Source of the DNA: JANNPJ01 sp965200525
Lineage (GTDB): Bacteria; Actinomycetota; Actinomycetes; Actinomycetales; Kineosporiaceae
Length of the DNA: 64,000 nt
NCBI GenBank assembly: GCA_965200525.1
Contig: OZ241368.1
Location: 1,798,001 to 1,862,000, forward strand
Direction: 5' to 3'
Part shown: one piece after another, positions 18,882 to 27,498 of the stretch
How the letters are laid out: each line of letters opens with the position of its first letter
Numbering within the stretch: the stretch's first letter is position 1
Position numbers and translations under genes: made by a program
Notes under the pieces: model-generated
What the model was told of the DNA's origin: nothing
The model's input: the letters and a program-made list of their open reading frames with translations, nothing else
The model's database searches: none

Positions 18882-19215
18882 GGTTTCTCCTCGGGTCGTT
18901 CAGCTCGCGGTGTCTCCGCCCCTCATTTCTCGCCCCTCGCGGGTAGGTGTCGCCATGAGACATCGGTACTAGTACCCTGGTGATCAGCGAAGGGGAGTAG
19001 CCCCGCGAACCGGTCGTCGACATGCTGGAGCCCTCGGGCTCCCGGTGGCCGGGCTCGGATCACCGCAGGGCAGCGGCTGGTTCGGGCGGGCGAGACCTTC
19101 GGCCCAATTAGTCGACGACGAAAGCGCGTCGCGGGGTCGAGGTCGTGAGCTCCGCGCAAATTCATGCGGTTCATCTCGCTCGTCCCCTGCGTCGCGGGAA
19201 GGCTGGCCGGTTCAC
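18882..19215. promoter_or_regulatory. Divergent spacer with a perfect 12-bp palindrome
   Basis: This 334-base region separates the His-rich protein gene and the cation exchanger gene. GGTACTAGTACC, a perfect palindrome, lies at 18965-18976 in an AT-richer patch and is a candidate operator for either side. No gene with a credible start and family match was found in the rest; an in-frame ATG at 19045 could extend the exchanger but encodes a polar, unconserved stretch. Confidence 0.4.
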
Positions 19216-20313
19216 GTGTGGCACATCGTCCTGCTGATCGCCTGCGCCGTGGTGATCTACCTCTCCTGCGAGTGGTTCGTCAACGCGGTGGAATGGCTGG
19301 GCCTGCGGCTCAAGGTCGGAAAGATGGCGGTCGGCACCATCCTGGCCGCTTTCGGCACCGCCCTGCCCGAGTCGGTGGTGACCCTGGTCGCGGTGACCAC
19401 CGGCAAGACCGAGGCGGCTCGCGACATCGGCGTGGGCGCGGCCATGGGTGGGCCATTGGCGCTGGCCACCGTGGCCTACGGGGTGACCGGCATCGTCCTG
19501 TTCCAGCATCGGCGCACGGTGCGGGCCGCGGTCAGCAGTCCGGTGGCCGTCAACACCGCGGTCGGTGCTGCGGTCGGTGCCGGCGCGGACCCGGCACCGG
19601 ACGGCGTCGCCGCGAGCGATCCGGTGCTCGACGATCCGGCCCACCTGTGCCGGCTGGCCAAGGACCAGCAGTGGTTCCTGCCCATCTTCGTCGTCAAGGT
19701 CGCCCTGGGACTGCTGGCCTTCAGCTTCAAACCGGCGCTCGGCGTGCTCTTCTTCGCCGTCTACGCGCTCTACTTCTGGCGCGAGCTGCGCAGCGAGGAT
19801 GAGGCCGGGGACGACGAGGACGCCGACCTGGAGCCGCTCAAGCTGCAGCCCTCGGCGGCCTCCCCGTCGACCTGGGCGGTGATCGCGCAGACCCTGGCCA
19901 CCCTGGTGGTGATCTTCCTGGCGTCCCAGCTGTTCGTGAAGCAGCTCGACGCGATCGGCCCGATGATCGGCCTGTCCGGCGCGGTCACCGCCCTGCTGCT
20001 GTCGCCGATCGCCACCGAGCTGCCCGAGACCATGAACGCGATCATCTGGGTCCGGCAGGGCAAGACCCGGCTGGCCCTGGCCAACATCTCCGGCGCGATG
20101 ATGATCCAGGCGACCGTACCCAGCGGGCTCGGCCTGCTGTTCACCACCTGGCACTTCGACGGGGCCCTGCTCTGGTCGGGCCTGATCACGATGGCCGCCG
20201 TGGTGTACCTGCTGGCCAGCATGCGGGCCCGGCAGCTGACCCCGGTCCGGCTCGGCCTGGCCGCCGGCTTCTACCTGGTCTTCGCGATCGGCCTGATCCC
20301 GATCCTGTCCTGA
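19216..20313 (+). CDS. Sodium/calcium exchanger-family cation antiporter
   Basis: About 365 residues, two inverted halves of five helices each. The two alpha-repeat motifs are GTILAAFGTALPESVVTLVA and SPIATELPETMNAIIW, where the acidic and small polar residues bind cations in Ca2+:cation antiporters. A charged cytoplasmic loop (EDEAGDDEDADLEPLK) lies between the halves. The GTG at 19216 places the first helix (WHIVLLIACAVVIYLSCEWF) at the N-terminus; no good ribosome-binding site was seen, so the start is unsure. It would export Ca2+ or another cation using the Na+ or H+ gradient. Confidence 0.85.
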   Translation: MWHIVLLIACAVVIYLSCEWFVNAVEWLGLRLKVGKMAVGTILAAFGTALPESVVTLVAVTTGKTEAARDIGVGAAMGGPLALATVAYGVTGIVLFQHRRTVRAAVSSPVAVNTAVGAAVGAGADPAPDGVAASDPVLDDPAHLCRLAKDQQWFLPIFVVKVALGLLAFSFKPALGVLFFAVYALYFWRELRSEDEAGDDEDADLEPLKLQPSAASPSTWAVIAQTLATLVVIFLASQLFVKQLDAIGPMIGLSGAVTALLLSPIATELPETMNAIIWVRQGKTRLALANISGAMMIQATVPSGLGLLFTTWHFDGALLWSGLITMAAVVYLLASMRARQLTPVRLGLAAGFYLVFAIGLIPILS

Positions 20314-20338
20314 AGCCGGCCCACGGCGATCGACCGGG

Positions 20339-21253
20339 CTACCGATCCACCGGCGGCTGGGTGAGCGGGCAGCTCCCGCACAGCTTCTGATCCTGCCGGT
20401 AGGACAGGCAGCAGGACCCGCGCACCGGCTGCAGGTCGAGCCGGCCGTCGACGACCAGTTCCCGGACGGTACCGATCCGCCGGATCGGGGCGCCGGCCTC
20501 GATCAGGGCACCGATCAGGGCCAGCCCGGACGCGCGGCCGGCCCGCTGGTCGAGTCCGGCCAGCCCGGCGGCCACCGTGGCCGGCCCGAGCACCGCATCG
20601 GCCACCTGGTCCCACATCGGGGCCAGTCCGTACCGGGTGACCCGGTGGAGTTCGGCGATCAGCGGAGCCAGCGTGGCGTGGATCCGCTCGGCCGCCCAGG
20701 CGGTCAGGGCAGCGCGATCGGGCTGCACCAGGACGCCGACCCCGGGCCGGGTGCCCGGCAGCGCCGCGACCAGGGGGCTGCGGACCGCGATCCGCTCGAC
20801 CAGGCCCGCGGCGGTCAGCCGGACCAGCAGCGAGGCCGGGCCGGTGTCGTAGACCTGGCCGGTCACCGCCAGCGCGACCGCCGGCCGGCCGGCCGCCGCC
20901 CACCCGAGACTGCCGGCGATCCGGGCCCCGGCCACCGCCGGCGAGATCGACAGGTGCTCGCCCTTTCGCGCGTACATCTCGGCGATCACGGCGGCCGGGT
21001 CCGCGACCGGGAGCCAGTCGGTGGGGAGTTCCCCCGGGGCACCGGGGTACTGGACCGGGATCGAGCCGGTGGACGGCGAGGCCGGACCCCGGCCGACGGC
21101 CACGGGCCCCTGGACCCCGTACCGGTCGGGGTCGTCCGGGGTGAGCGCCCGCAACCGCCGCGACAGGTGCTCGACCGGATTCGAATGCCCTTCGGGGACG
21201 GCTGAGGGGACAATGGCCGCGGCCATGCGGGCGGCGGAGCCGAGCCTCGACAC
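20339..21253 (-). CDS. FhuF-type ferric-siderophore reductase
   Basis: A 304-residue protein ending in CCLSYRQDQKLCGSCP, the C-C-x10-C-x2-C motif that holds the [2Fe-2S] cluster of FhuF/FchR-type ferric iron reductases. Such proteins release iron from imported ferric siderophores in the cytoplasm. The GTG at 21253 has GGGAGG 5 bases upstream. The gene is divergent from the siderophore biosynthesis operon and shares with it a spacer containing an iron box, so both sides are probably derepressed together when iron is scarce. Confidence 0.85.
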   Translation of the reverse strand: MSRLGSAARMAAAIVPSAVPEGHSNPVEHLSRRLRALTPDDPDRYGVQGPVAVGRGPASPSTGSIPVQYPGAPGELPTDWLPVADPAAVIAEMYARKGEHLSISPAVAGARIAGSLGWAAAGRPAVALAVTGQVYDTGPASLLVRLTAAGLVERIAVRSPLVAALPGTRPGVGVLVQPDRAALTAWAAERIHATLAPLIAELHRVTRYGLAPMWDQVADAVLGPATVAAGLAGLDQRAGRASGLALIGALIEAGAPIRRIGTVRELVVDGRLDLQPVRGSCCLSYRQDQKLCGSCPLTQPPVDR

Positions 21254-21296
21254 GGATGCCTCCCTGGACGATGAGCCGACCTGGCGGGCCCTAAGG

Positions 21297-21315
21297 TAAG
21301 GCAAGGCTCACCTCA
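21297..21315. promoter_or_regulatory. DtxR/IdeR/DmdR-type iron box
   Basis: TAAGGCAAGGCTCACCTCA matches 15 of 19 positions of the actinobacterial iron box TTAGGTTAGGCTCACCTAA, including the whole AGGCTCACCT core. A second, weaker overlapping match (AAGGTAAGG) lies just to the left, suggesting a double site. It is 44 bases upstream of the FhuF-type gene and 82 bases upstream of the siderophore operon, placed to control both. Confidence 0.8.
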
Positions 21316-21397
21316 TCAGCATTCCGGGGGTCGACGGACACCCCGGAGTCTTCGGACCGGTGACCGGCGAACTTCACGAATCGGGGGGAAGGCGCGG

Positions 21398-22600
21398 ATG
21401 GTTCTGGTGCTGCTGGCCCGCAATCCGACCGACTCGGTCAGCCACGGACTGCTGCCGGCGGCGGAACGGCTGGGCCTGGAGGTCCGCGTGCTGACCGACG
21501 ACCCGGAGGCCCACCGGGCCACGTACGCCGCGCTGCGGCGGGAGTTCGGCCGTCGTCCACCCGATGTCCAGGGCTGCGCCGTGACCGACGTGCGCTCGGT
21601 GCTGACCGGGATCGGCACCCGCCCCGAGGCCCTGCTCAGCAACAGCGACCACCTGCAGACCCAGACCGCGCTGGCCGCCGACTACCTCGACCTGCCCGGC
21701 AAGGACTGGCGCTCGGCCCTGCGGGCCCGGGACAAGGGCCTGATGCGGACGGCGCTGAGCCGGGCCGGGCTGGACGACACCGCCTTCGTCCGGATCGGCC
21801 CCGACGACCCGCCCGAGCAGCTGGACGGCGTCCGCTACCCGGCCGTGCTCAAGCCGGCCGAGGGCGTGGCCAGCGAGGACGTCGTCATGGTCCGGGACCG
21901 GCCCGAGCTCGAGGCCCGGCTGGTCGCGACCCGGCGCCGGCGGGGCGGCGACCTGCTGGTGGAGAGCCTGATCGACGGCCCCCTGCATACCCTGGAGACC
22001 CTCGGCGACGGTCACCGGTTGCGGGTCTGGGGCGGCTTCCGGACCCTGGTCTCGGCCGCGCCGTACTTCATCGAGGAGCGCCTGACCTGGCGGCCGGAGC
22101 TGCCGCCCGGGGTGCAGGACGCCGTGCTGGCCCAGCTGCGGGCGCTCGGCGTCGGCTTCGGCCCCTGCCACACCGAGTTCATCCTGACCGCCGACGGGCC
22201 CCGGATCGTCGAGGTGAACGACCGGCTGATCGGCGACCACTGCGACTTCACCCTGGCCGACGTGCTGGCCGAGCCGATCCATCAGGATGTCATCGCGGTC
22301 CACCTCGGCGAGCCGCCCCGGCCGGCCCCGGCCGAGCCGTCGACCCGACAGGGCCTGGTCCACTCGGTGCTGGCCGGCTCCGACGGCGTCCTCATCGAGG
22401 CTCCGGGCCGGATCAGCCGGGCCGAGGCCGGCGGCGTCCAGCTCGACTACTGGCCGATGCGCCGGGTCGGCGAGACGATCCGGGTCACCGGCACCAACCG
22501 GGACTACCTCGGCGCGGTCCGGCTGGTGGGCCCCGACTCGGCGGCGATCGAGGCGGCCCGGGCCGGATTCCTGGCCGCCGAACGCTGGGTGATCGAATGA
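21398..22600 (+). CDS. ATP-grasp amide ligase of siderophore biosynthesis (PvsA-like)
   Basis: A 400-residue ATP-grasp enzyme. YPAVLKPAEGVASEDV is the lysine-bearing strand and glycine-rich loop, LLVESLIDGPLHTLETL the adenine/ribose side, and FILTADGPRIVEVNDRLIGD the magnesium-binding E-x-N region. In the vibrioferrin pathway PvsA is the ATP-grasp ligase that joins L-alanine and 2-oxoglutarate; here the assignment rests on the fold plus the neighbouring synthetases and decarboxylase, not on substrate residues. A GGGGGGAAGG stretch precedes the ATG. Its stop overlaps the next start in an ATGA, the first of three such overlaps. Confidence 0.75.
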   Translation: MVLVLLARNPTDSVSHGLLPAAERLGLEVRVLTDDPEAHRATYAALRREFGRRPPDVQGCAVTDVRSVLTGIGTRPEALLSNSDHLQTQTALAADYLDLPGKDWRSALRARDKGLMRTALSRAGLDDTAFVRIGPDDPPEQLDGVRYPAVLKPAEGVASEDVVMVRDRPELEARLVATRRRRGGDLLVESLIDGPLHTLETLGDGHRLRVWGGFRTLVSAAPYFIEERLTWRPELPPGVQDAVLAQLRALGVGFGPCHTEFILTADGPRIVEVNDRLIGDHCDFTLADVLAEPIHQDVIAVHLGEPPRPAPAEPSTRQGLVHSVLAGSDGVLIEAPGRISRAEAGGVQLDYWPMRRVGETIRVTGTNRDYLGAVRLVGPDSAAIEAARAGFLAAERWVIE

Positions 22601-24363
22601 GCCGAGGCCACGGTGTGCCCCGCTGGGAGCGCGAGCTGGTGTCCCGCACCCTGACCGCCTTTCTCCGGGAGGACGTCGGCAAGCTGCGCGAGCACGGCCG
22701 GCTGCTCCCCGGGCCGGTCGGCGGTGGAGCGTGGCTGGCCACCGGCCGGTTGCGGATCCCGGTCCGGGCGGGCCGGCCGCACGACGGCGACCTGGTCAGC
22801 GATCTGGTCGCCCGGGCCCCGTTCCTGATCGGCGTCGGCCCCGGCCCGGGCCGGGCCCGCCGCCGGGTCACGGCCCGGCGCCTAGCCGCCGTCCTCAATC
22901 TGCTGGCGGCCGAGCTGGGCGCGGTCGCCGATCCGGTGCTGGCCGGAGAACTGGCGGCCGGGTTCAGGGCTCTGCGGCAGGAGGCCGGCGCGGCTCTGAC
23001 CGGCAGCCGGCTCCGGCGCCGGCGGCGGCCGGTGGTGCTCGGCCGGCTGCGCCCGGAGTTGGCCGGAGCGCGGGCCACCGGCTGGTCCGGGGCGATCGGG
23101 TACGAGACCCTGGCCGCTCACCGGGACCACCCGCTCCATCCGTTCTCGCTGGCCCGGGTGGGCCTGGAGCCGGGCCAGCTGCCCCGGTTCGCCCCCGAGC
23201 ACCGGCCCCGACCGGAGCTGACCTGGCTCAGCCTGCCGGCCCCGCTGCTGGAGCAGGCCGGGATGCGCCCCGGCTGGTGGCCCGATCCGGAACGGGCCGG
23301 GGACGTCGTCCTCCCGATTCATCCGGCCCTGCCGGCAGCGGTGCTGCGCGAGGCTCTGGCCGGGATCGGCCGGCGACCGGCCGACGTGGTCAGCCGGGCC
23401 GCGCCGGAGCCGGTTCGCCCGACCCTGTCGTTGCGCACGGTCGTGCCGGACCGCGACCCGGGGCTCCACCTCAAGCTGCCGCTGCCGATCCGGACCCTGG
23501 GCCGGCTCAACCTGCGCGCGCTGACCCGGGCCGGCCTGGCCGACGGGGCCCGGGTGGAGCGCGTGCTGCGGGCCGTGCTGGCCGACGAACCCCGGTTCGC
23601 GGGTCCGGTCGTGGTGGCCGACGAGTCCAGCTGGGCGCACGCCGGGCACCCGATGCTGGCGGTGCTGATCCGGCGCTGGGACGGCGTCGACGACACCGCC
23701 GAGATCGTGCCGGTGGCGGCGCTGGCCGCGACCGGCCCGGACGGCCGGACCGTGATCGCCGGCCTGGCCGGCCGGTACTGGGACGGCGACCTGGACCAGC
23801 TGATCGGCGATTACCTGCGGGCCCTGCTCGACTGGCAGGTCACTCTGTGGCTGCGGTACGGCGTGGCCCTGGAGGCCCATCCGCAGAACGTGCTGATCGC
23901 GGTCGACCGGGTCGGCGACGGACCGCGGTTGCGTCTGCTGCTGCGCGATCTCGACAGTGCCCGGATCGACCTTGAGGTGGCCGGTGCGGCCCTCGGCCCG
24001 GCCACCCCGCGGCTCGGCGACCTGGCTGACGCCCGGCTGGCCGCCCGCCACCCGCAGGAGCTGGCCGATCTGCTGATCACCACCACCCTGCACCAGTGCG
24101 TGGCCGCTGTGCTGATCGCCGTCGCGGCCGCGACCGGCCGGCCGGTGCGCCCCCTGCTGGCCCGGGTCGGCCCGATGCTGGCCGAACTGGCCGAGCGGCA
24201 CCCGGGTCGCCGGGACACCCCGCTCCTGATCTCCCGCATCATCACCGCCGGCCGACTGCCGGTGAAACGCTCGATGACCGCCGCGACCCTGCTGCCCAAG
24301 ACCCGGACCGGAGCCTCCGACGTGAACAAGTACTACGGCGCCGATGCGCCCAGTTACCTGTGA
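22597..24363 (+). CDS. IucA/IucC-family NIS siderophore synthetase (first of two, PvsB-like position)
   Basis: A 588-residue NRPS-independent siderophore synthetase. Family blocks in order: HPLHPFSLARVGL (substrate/ATP histidines; the usual K-x-R of this motif is changed to L-A-R), LPIHPALP, PTLSLRTV, LHLKLPLPI, EAHPQNVLI and LLLRDLDSARI near the end, and the C-terminal FhuF-like helical part (LLISRIITAGRLPVKRSM, LLPKTRT). It should adenylate a carboxylate, typically citrate or a citryl intermediate, and couple an amine or alcohol. Gene order suggests the step done by PvsB. Overlaps both neighbours by 4 bases. Confidence 0.85.
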   Translation: MSRGHGVPRWERELVSRTLTAFLREDVGKLREHGRLLPGPVGGGAWLATGRLRIPVRAGRPHDGDLVSDLVARAPFLIGVGPGPGRARRRVTARRLAAVLNLLAAELGAVADPVLAGELAAGFRALRQEAGAALTGSRLRRRRRPVVLGRLRPELAGARATGWSGAIGYETLAAHRDHPLHPFSLARVGLEPGQLPRFAPEHRPRPELTWLSLPAPLLEQAGMRPGWWPDPERAGDVVLPIHPALPAAVLREALAGIGRRPADVVSRAAPEPVRPTLSLRTVVPDRDPGLHLKLPLPIRTLGRLNLRALTRAGLADGARVERVLRAVLADEPRFAGPVVVADESSWAHAGHPMLAVLIRRWDGVDDTAEIVPVAALAATGPDGRTVIAGLAGRYWDGDLDQLIGDYLRALLDWQVTLWLRYGVALEAHPQNVLIAVDRVGDGPRLRLLLRDLDSARIDLEVAGAALGPATPRLGDLADARLAARHPQELADLLITTTLHQCVAAVLIAVAAATGRPVRPLLARVGPMLAELAERHPGRRDTPLLISRIITAGRLPVKRSMTAATLLPKTRTGASDVNKYYGADAPSYL

Positions 24364-26246
24364 GCCCACAGACCAGGCTGACCGAGCCGCACCCGGACAG
24401 CCTGCTGATCGAGCTCGCCGGCCCCGGCCCTGCGCTGCCCCCACCGGCCGAACCGGCCGTCGTTCCGGACCGGGCCGATCAACTCGACCGGCTCGACGCC
24501 GGTCGGCTGACCGTCGTGGCCCTGCTCAACTGCTTCGTGCGAGAGGTGGCCGGCCCGCGCGGCCAGACCCGGGCCGACGGCTCCCGGCTTCGGATCACCC
24601 TGCCCGCCACCGGTCTGCTGCTCCGGGCCGGGCTGCGCCGGCTCTCGCAGGCCGAACCGAGCCTCACCGGCGAGGTGGAGGAGTGGGCCGGGCGGCCGGG
24701 CTGGCTCCCGCTGACCTGGAACCAGCTCGCCCACCGGGTGGACGCCGAACTGGCCGGCCCGGGCGGTGAGCCCGGTCCGGGGCTGATCCACGAGATCAGC
24801 GCCAGCCACGCGTTCATCGCGGCGGTCCTGCAGCGGCGAGCCCGGAGCGATCAGCCCGGACCCGAGCCTGAACCCGCTCAGGGCCGGGACGGCGGGAACA
24901 ACTGGCTCGGTTTCCTGGCCTCGGAGCAGTCCCTGATCGCCGGCCACCGGTTTCATCCGGCCCCGAAGGCGCGCTCCGGCGCTCCGGGCGAGGCCCTGAC
25001 CTACGCCCCCGAGATCGGGGCCGGCTTCCGGCTGCGCTGGCTGGCCGCACCGGCGGAGTCGGTCGTCCAGCACGAGACCCGCCCCGGGGCCGCGGCGCTG
25101 TTCGACCACGACCACGACGCCGTCGCCGTGCCGGACGGCTACCTGGCTCTGCCCGTTCATCCCTGGCAGTACCGGATCCTGCTGCGGACGGCGGCCCTGC
25201 CGGACGCCCTGGCCACCGGCCGGCTGATCGATCTGGGCGAGCTCGGCCGGCCGGTCCGGCCGACGTCGTCGGTGCGGACGGTGGCCCGCGCCGACGATCG
25301 GGGCTTTCTCAAGCTGAGCCTCGCCGTCCAGATCACCAACTGCCTGCGGCTGAATCCGCCGCACGAGATCGAGGCCGCGGTGATCGCCGACGGCGCCCTG
25401 CAGCCACTTCGGGGCGAGCTGGCCGAGCTCTGGCCGGGCACCGTGGTGCTGGCCGAACCGGCCTCCCGCACGGTCGATCTGGGGTCCGCCGACCCGCGCG
25501 GCGAGCTGGCTGCGGGCCTCGGTGTGATCGCCCGCCAGAGCCTGATGGTCGAGCTGCGGGCCGGCGTCCTTCCGGTGCCGGCCGCCGCCCTGGTCGAGCC
25601 GGTGCCGGTGCCGGTGGTGAGTGCTGTCCTCGACCCTCTGACCACCGACCGGGACGCCCTGGTCGCCTGGTGGGACAGTTACCTCGGCCGGCTGCTGCCG
25701 CCGGTGCTGCACGCCTTCCTCGCCCACGGAGTGGTGTTCGAGGCCCACCTGCAGAACGTGGTCGTCGGCCTGGGCGACCGCGACGGCGGCCGGCCCGGTT
25801 CCGGTTCCACGGTGCGGCAACTGGTGCTGCGCGACCTGGAGGGGGTGAAGCTGGTCGGGCCCCGGCACGCCGGCCTGCTGGCCCAGGTTCCGCCGAAAGT
25901 GGCAGACCACCTGAGCTATTCGGCCGACCGGGGCTGGGACCGGGTGGCCTACTGCCTCTTCGTGAACAATGTCAGCGGCCTGCTCTCCGCGCTGGCCGAT
26001 CGCGCCCCGAGCGCCGAGCGGGTGCTCTGGGACCGGGTCCGGACGACGGTCCGGTCCTTCCGCCGCGATCACGGTGACGCTCCTCAGCTGCGCGACGTGC
26101 TGGCCGGGCACCCGCTGCCGGCCAAGACCAACCTGCTGACCCGCCGGAACCGCAACGCCGACCAGGACAGCGGCTACGTGCCGGTCGGCCTGCCGATCGG
26201 CACGTCGGCGAGCCCGATCGGCCCCCGGGCCGGCACCTCCCGGTGA
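24360..26246 (+). CDS. IucA/IucC-family NIS siderophore synthetase (second, PvsD-like position)
   Basis: A 628-residue synthetase with cleaner family motifs than its neighbour: LIAGHRFHPAPKARSG (the G-H-x-x-H-P-x-x-K-x-R-x-G motif), LPVHPWQYRILL, PTSSVRTVA, FLKLSLAVQITNCLRLNP, EAHLQNVVV and LVLRDLEGVKL. The GTG at 24360 overlaps the preceding stop in a GTGA; the frame is open further upstream but that part is out of register with the family. In vibrioferrin biosynthesis PvsD ligates L-serine to citrate; the same step is proposed here from gene order only. Confidence 0.87.
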   Translation: MSPQTRLTEPHPDSLLIELAGPGPALPPPAEPAVVPDRADQLDRLDAGRLTVVALLNCFVREVAGPRGQTRADGSRLRITLPATGLLLRAGLRRLSQAEPSLTGEVEEWAGRPGWLPLTWNQLAHRVDAELAGPGGEPGPGLIHEISASHAFIAAVLQRRARSDQPGPEPEPAQGRDGGNNWLGFLASEQSLIAGHRFHPAPKARSGAPGEALTYAPEIGAGFRLRWLAAPAESVVQHETRPGAAALFDHDHDAVAVPDGYLALPVHPWQYRILLRTAALPDALATGRLIDLGELGRPVRPTSSVRTVARADDRGFLKLSLAVQITNCLRLNPPHEIEAAVIADGALQPLRGELAELWPGTVVLAEPASRTVDLGSADPRGELAAGLGVIARQSLMVELRAGVLPVPAAALVEPVPVPVVSAVLDPLTTDRDALVAWWDSYLGRLLPPVLHAFLAHGVVFEAHLQNVVVGLGDRDGGRPGSGSTVRQLVLRDLEGVKLVGPRHAGLLAQVPPKVADHLSYSADRGWDRVAYCLFVNNVSGLLSALADRAPSAERVLWDRVRTTVRSFRRDHGDAPQLRDVLAGHPLPAKTNLLTRRNRNADQDSGYVPVGLPIGTSASPIGPRAGTSR

Positions 26247-27466
26247 TCAGCCCCGCGGTCGCCCGGCAGATCCCGGGCCTGGCCCGGACCGGCCGGTTGC
26301 CGGCCCACCTGGTCGATCTCGACGCACTGGCGGCCCATCTGACCTCGGTGCGGGCCGCGATCCCGGCTGCGATCGAGCTCTACTACGCGGCCAAGGCCAA
26401 CCCGGCCGGGCCGGTGCTGGCCACCGTGGCCGAGCATGTCGACGGGTTCGAGGTCGCCTCCGGTGGCGAACTGGCCCACGTTCGCGGGCTTGTTCCCGGC
26501 CGGCCGATCGCCTTCGGCGGGCCCGGCAAGACCGCGGCCGAGCTGACCGCGGCGATCGCCGCCGGGGTCGAGCTGGTCCATGTCGAGAGCCGGCAGGAAC
26601 TGCGGTTGCTGGCCGCTCTGGCCGACCGGCACGACCGCGACGTCGATGTGCTGCTGCGGGTCAACCCGCCGATCCCGGTGCCGGCCGGCCCGGACGGTCG
26701 CGCCCCGGCGCTGGAGATGGGCGGCCGGCCGTCACCTTTCGGCCTCGACCCGGCCCAGGCCGTCCTGGCCCTCCACGACCTGCGGTCGGCCGGCCGGTTG
26801 CGGCTGCGCGGCGTCCACACCCACCTGGCCAGCGGTCTGGACGCCGCCCCCCAGCTGGCGCTCTCGGCCGCGGTGCTGGACTGGGTGCGGGCCTGGGCCG
26901 GCGGCCATCGGCTCGACCTGGACACGGTCACCCTGGGTGGCGGCATGGCGGTCGACTACGCCGCTGCGCAGGACCGGTTCGACTGGGCCCGGTTCGGCGC
27001 CGGCCTGGCCGACCTGGCCAACCGGTACCGCGGCTACCGGCTCCGGCTGGAGCCGGGCCGGGCTCTGACCGCCTACGCCGGCTGGTACGCGGCCGAGGTG
27101 CTCGACGTCCGGCCCTCCCACGGCACCTGGTTCGCCGTCCTGGCCGGCGGCACTCACCACCTCCGGACGCCGGCGGCCCGCGGCCACGACCAGCCGTTCG
27201 ACGTCGTCCCGCTCGAGGGGTGGCCGCACCCGTGGCCGCGACCCGAGCTCGGGGCCGAGCGGGTCACCCTGGTCGGGGCCCTGTGCACGCCTCGCGACGT
27301 GCTGGCCCGCGACCGGCCCGCCCCCGGGCTGCGAGCGGGCGACGTCGTCGTGTTCGCCCTGGCCGGGGCCTACGGCTGGAACATCTCGCACCACGACTTC
27401 CTGATGCACCCGCCGCCGACCTTCCACTACCTCACCGGTGCAACCGGGCGGGGCGGGGCGGCGTAA
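26243..27466 (+). CDS. Type III-fold PLP-dependent decarboxylase (PvsE/SbnH-like)
   Basis: A 407-residue enzyme of the alanine-racemase-fold decarboxylase group (DAP/ornithine decarboxylase-like). The PLP lysine is in YYAAKANPA, the phosphate-binding glycines in VTLGGGMAVDY and EPGRALTAYAGWY, the substrate-side cysteine in LCTPRDVLARD, and the C-terminal FALAGAYGWNISHHDFLMHP closes the active site. Close context partners (two NIS synthetases, ATP-grasp) fit PvsE, which decarboxylates a citryl-serine intermediate to the ethanolamine derivative, or SbnH of staphyloferrin B. The GTG start overlaps the synthetase stop by 4 bases. Confidence 0.85.
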   Translation: MISPAVARQIPGLARTGRLPAHLVDLDALAAHLTSVRAAIPAAIELYYAAKANPAGPVLATVAEHVDGFEVASGGELAHVRGLVPGRPIAFGGPGKTAAELTAAIAAGVELVHVESRQELRLLAALADRHDRDVDVLLRVNPPIPVPAGPDGRAPALEMGGRPSPFGLDPAQAVLALHDLRSAGRLRLRGVHTHLASGLDAAPQLALSAAVLDWVRAWAGGHRLDLDTVTLGGGMAVDYAAAQDRFDWARFGAGLADLANRYRGYRLRLEPGRALTAYAGWYAAEVLDVRPSHGTWFAVLAGGTHHLRTPAARGHDQPFDVVPLEGWPHPWPRPELGAERVTLVGALCTPRDVLARDRPAPGLRAGDVVVFALAGAYGWNISHHDFLMHPPPTFHYLTGATGRGGAA

Positions 27467-27498
27467 GACGGGTACCGGCCACTCGTCAGGAGCCCACC

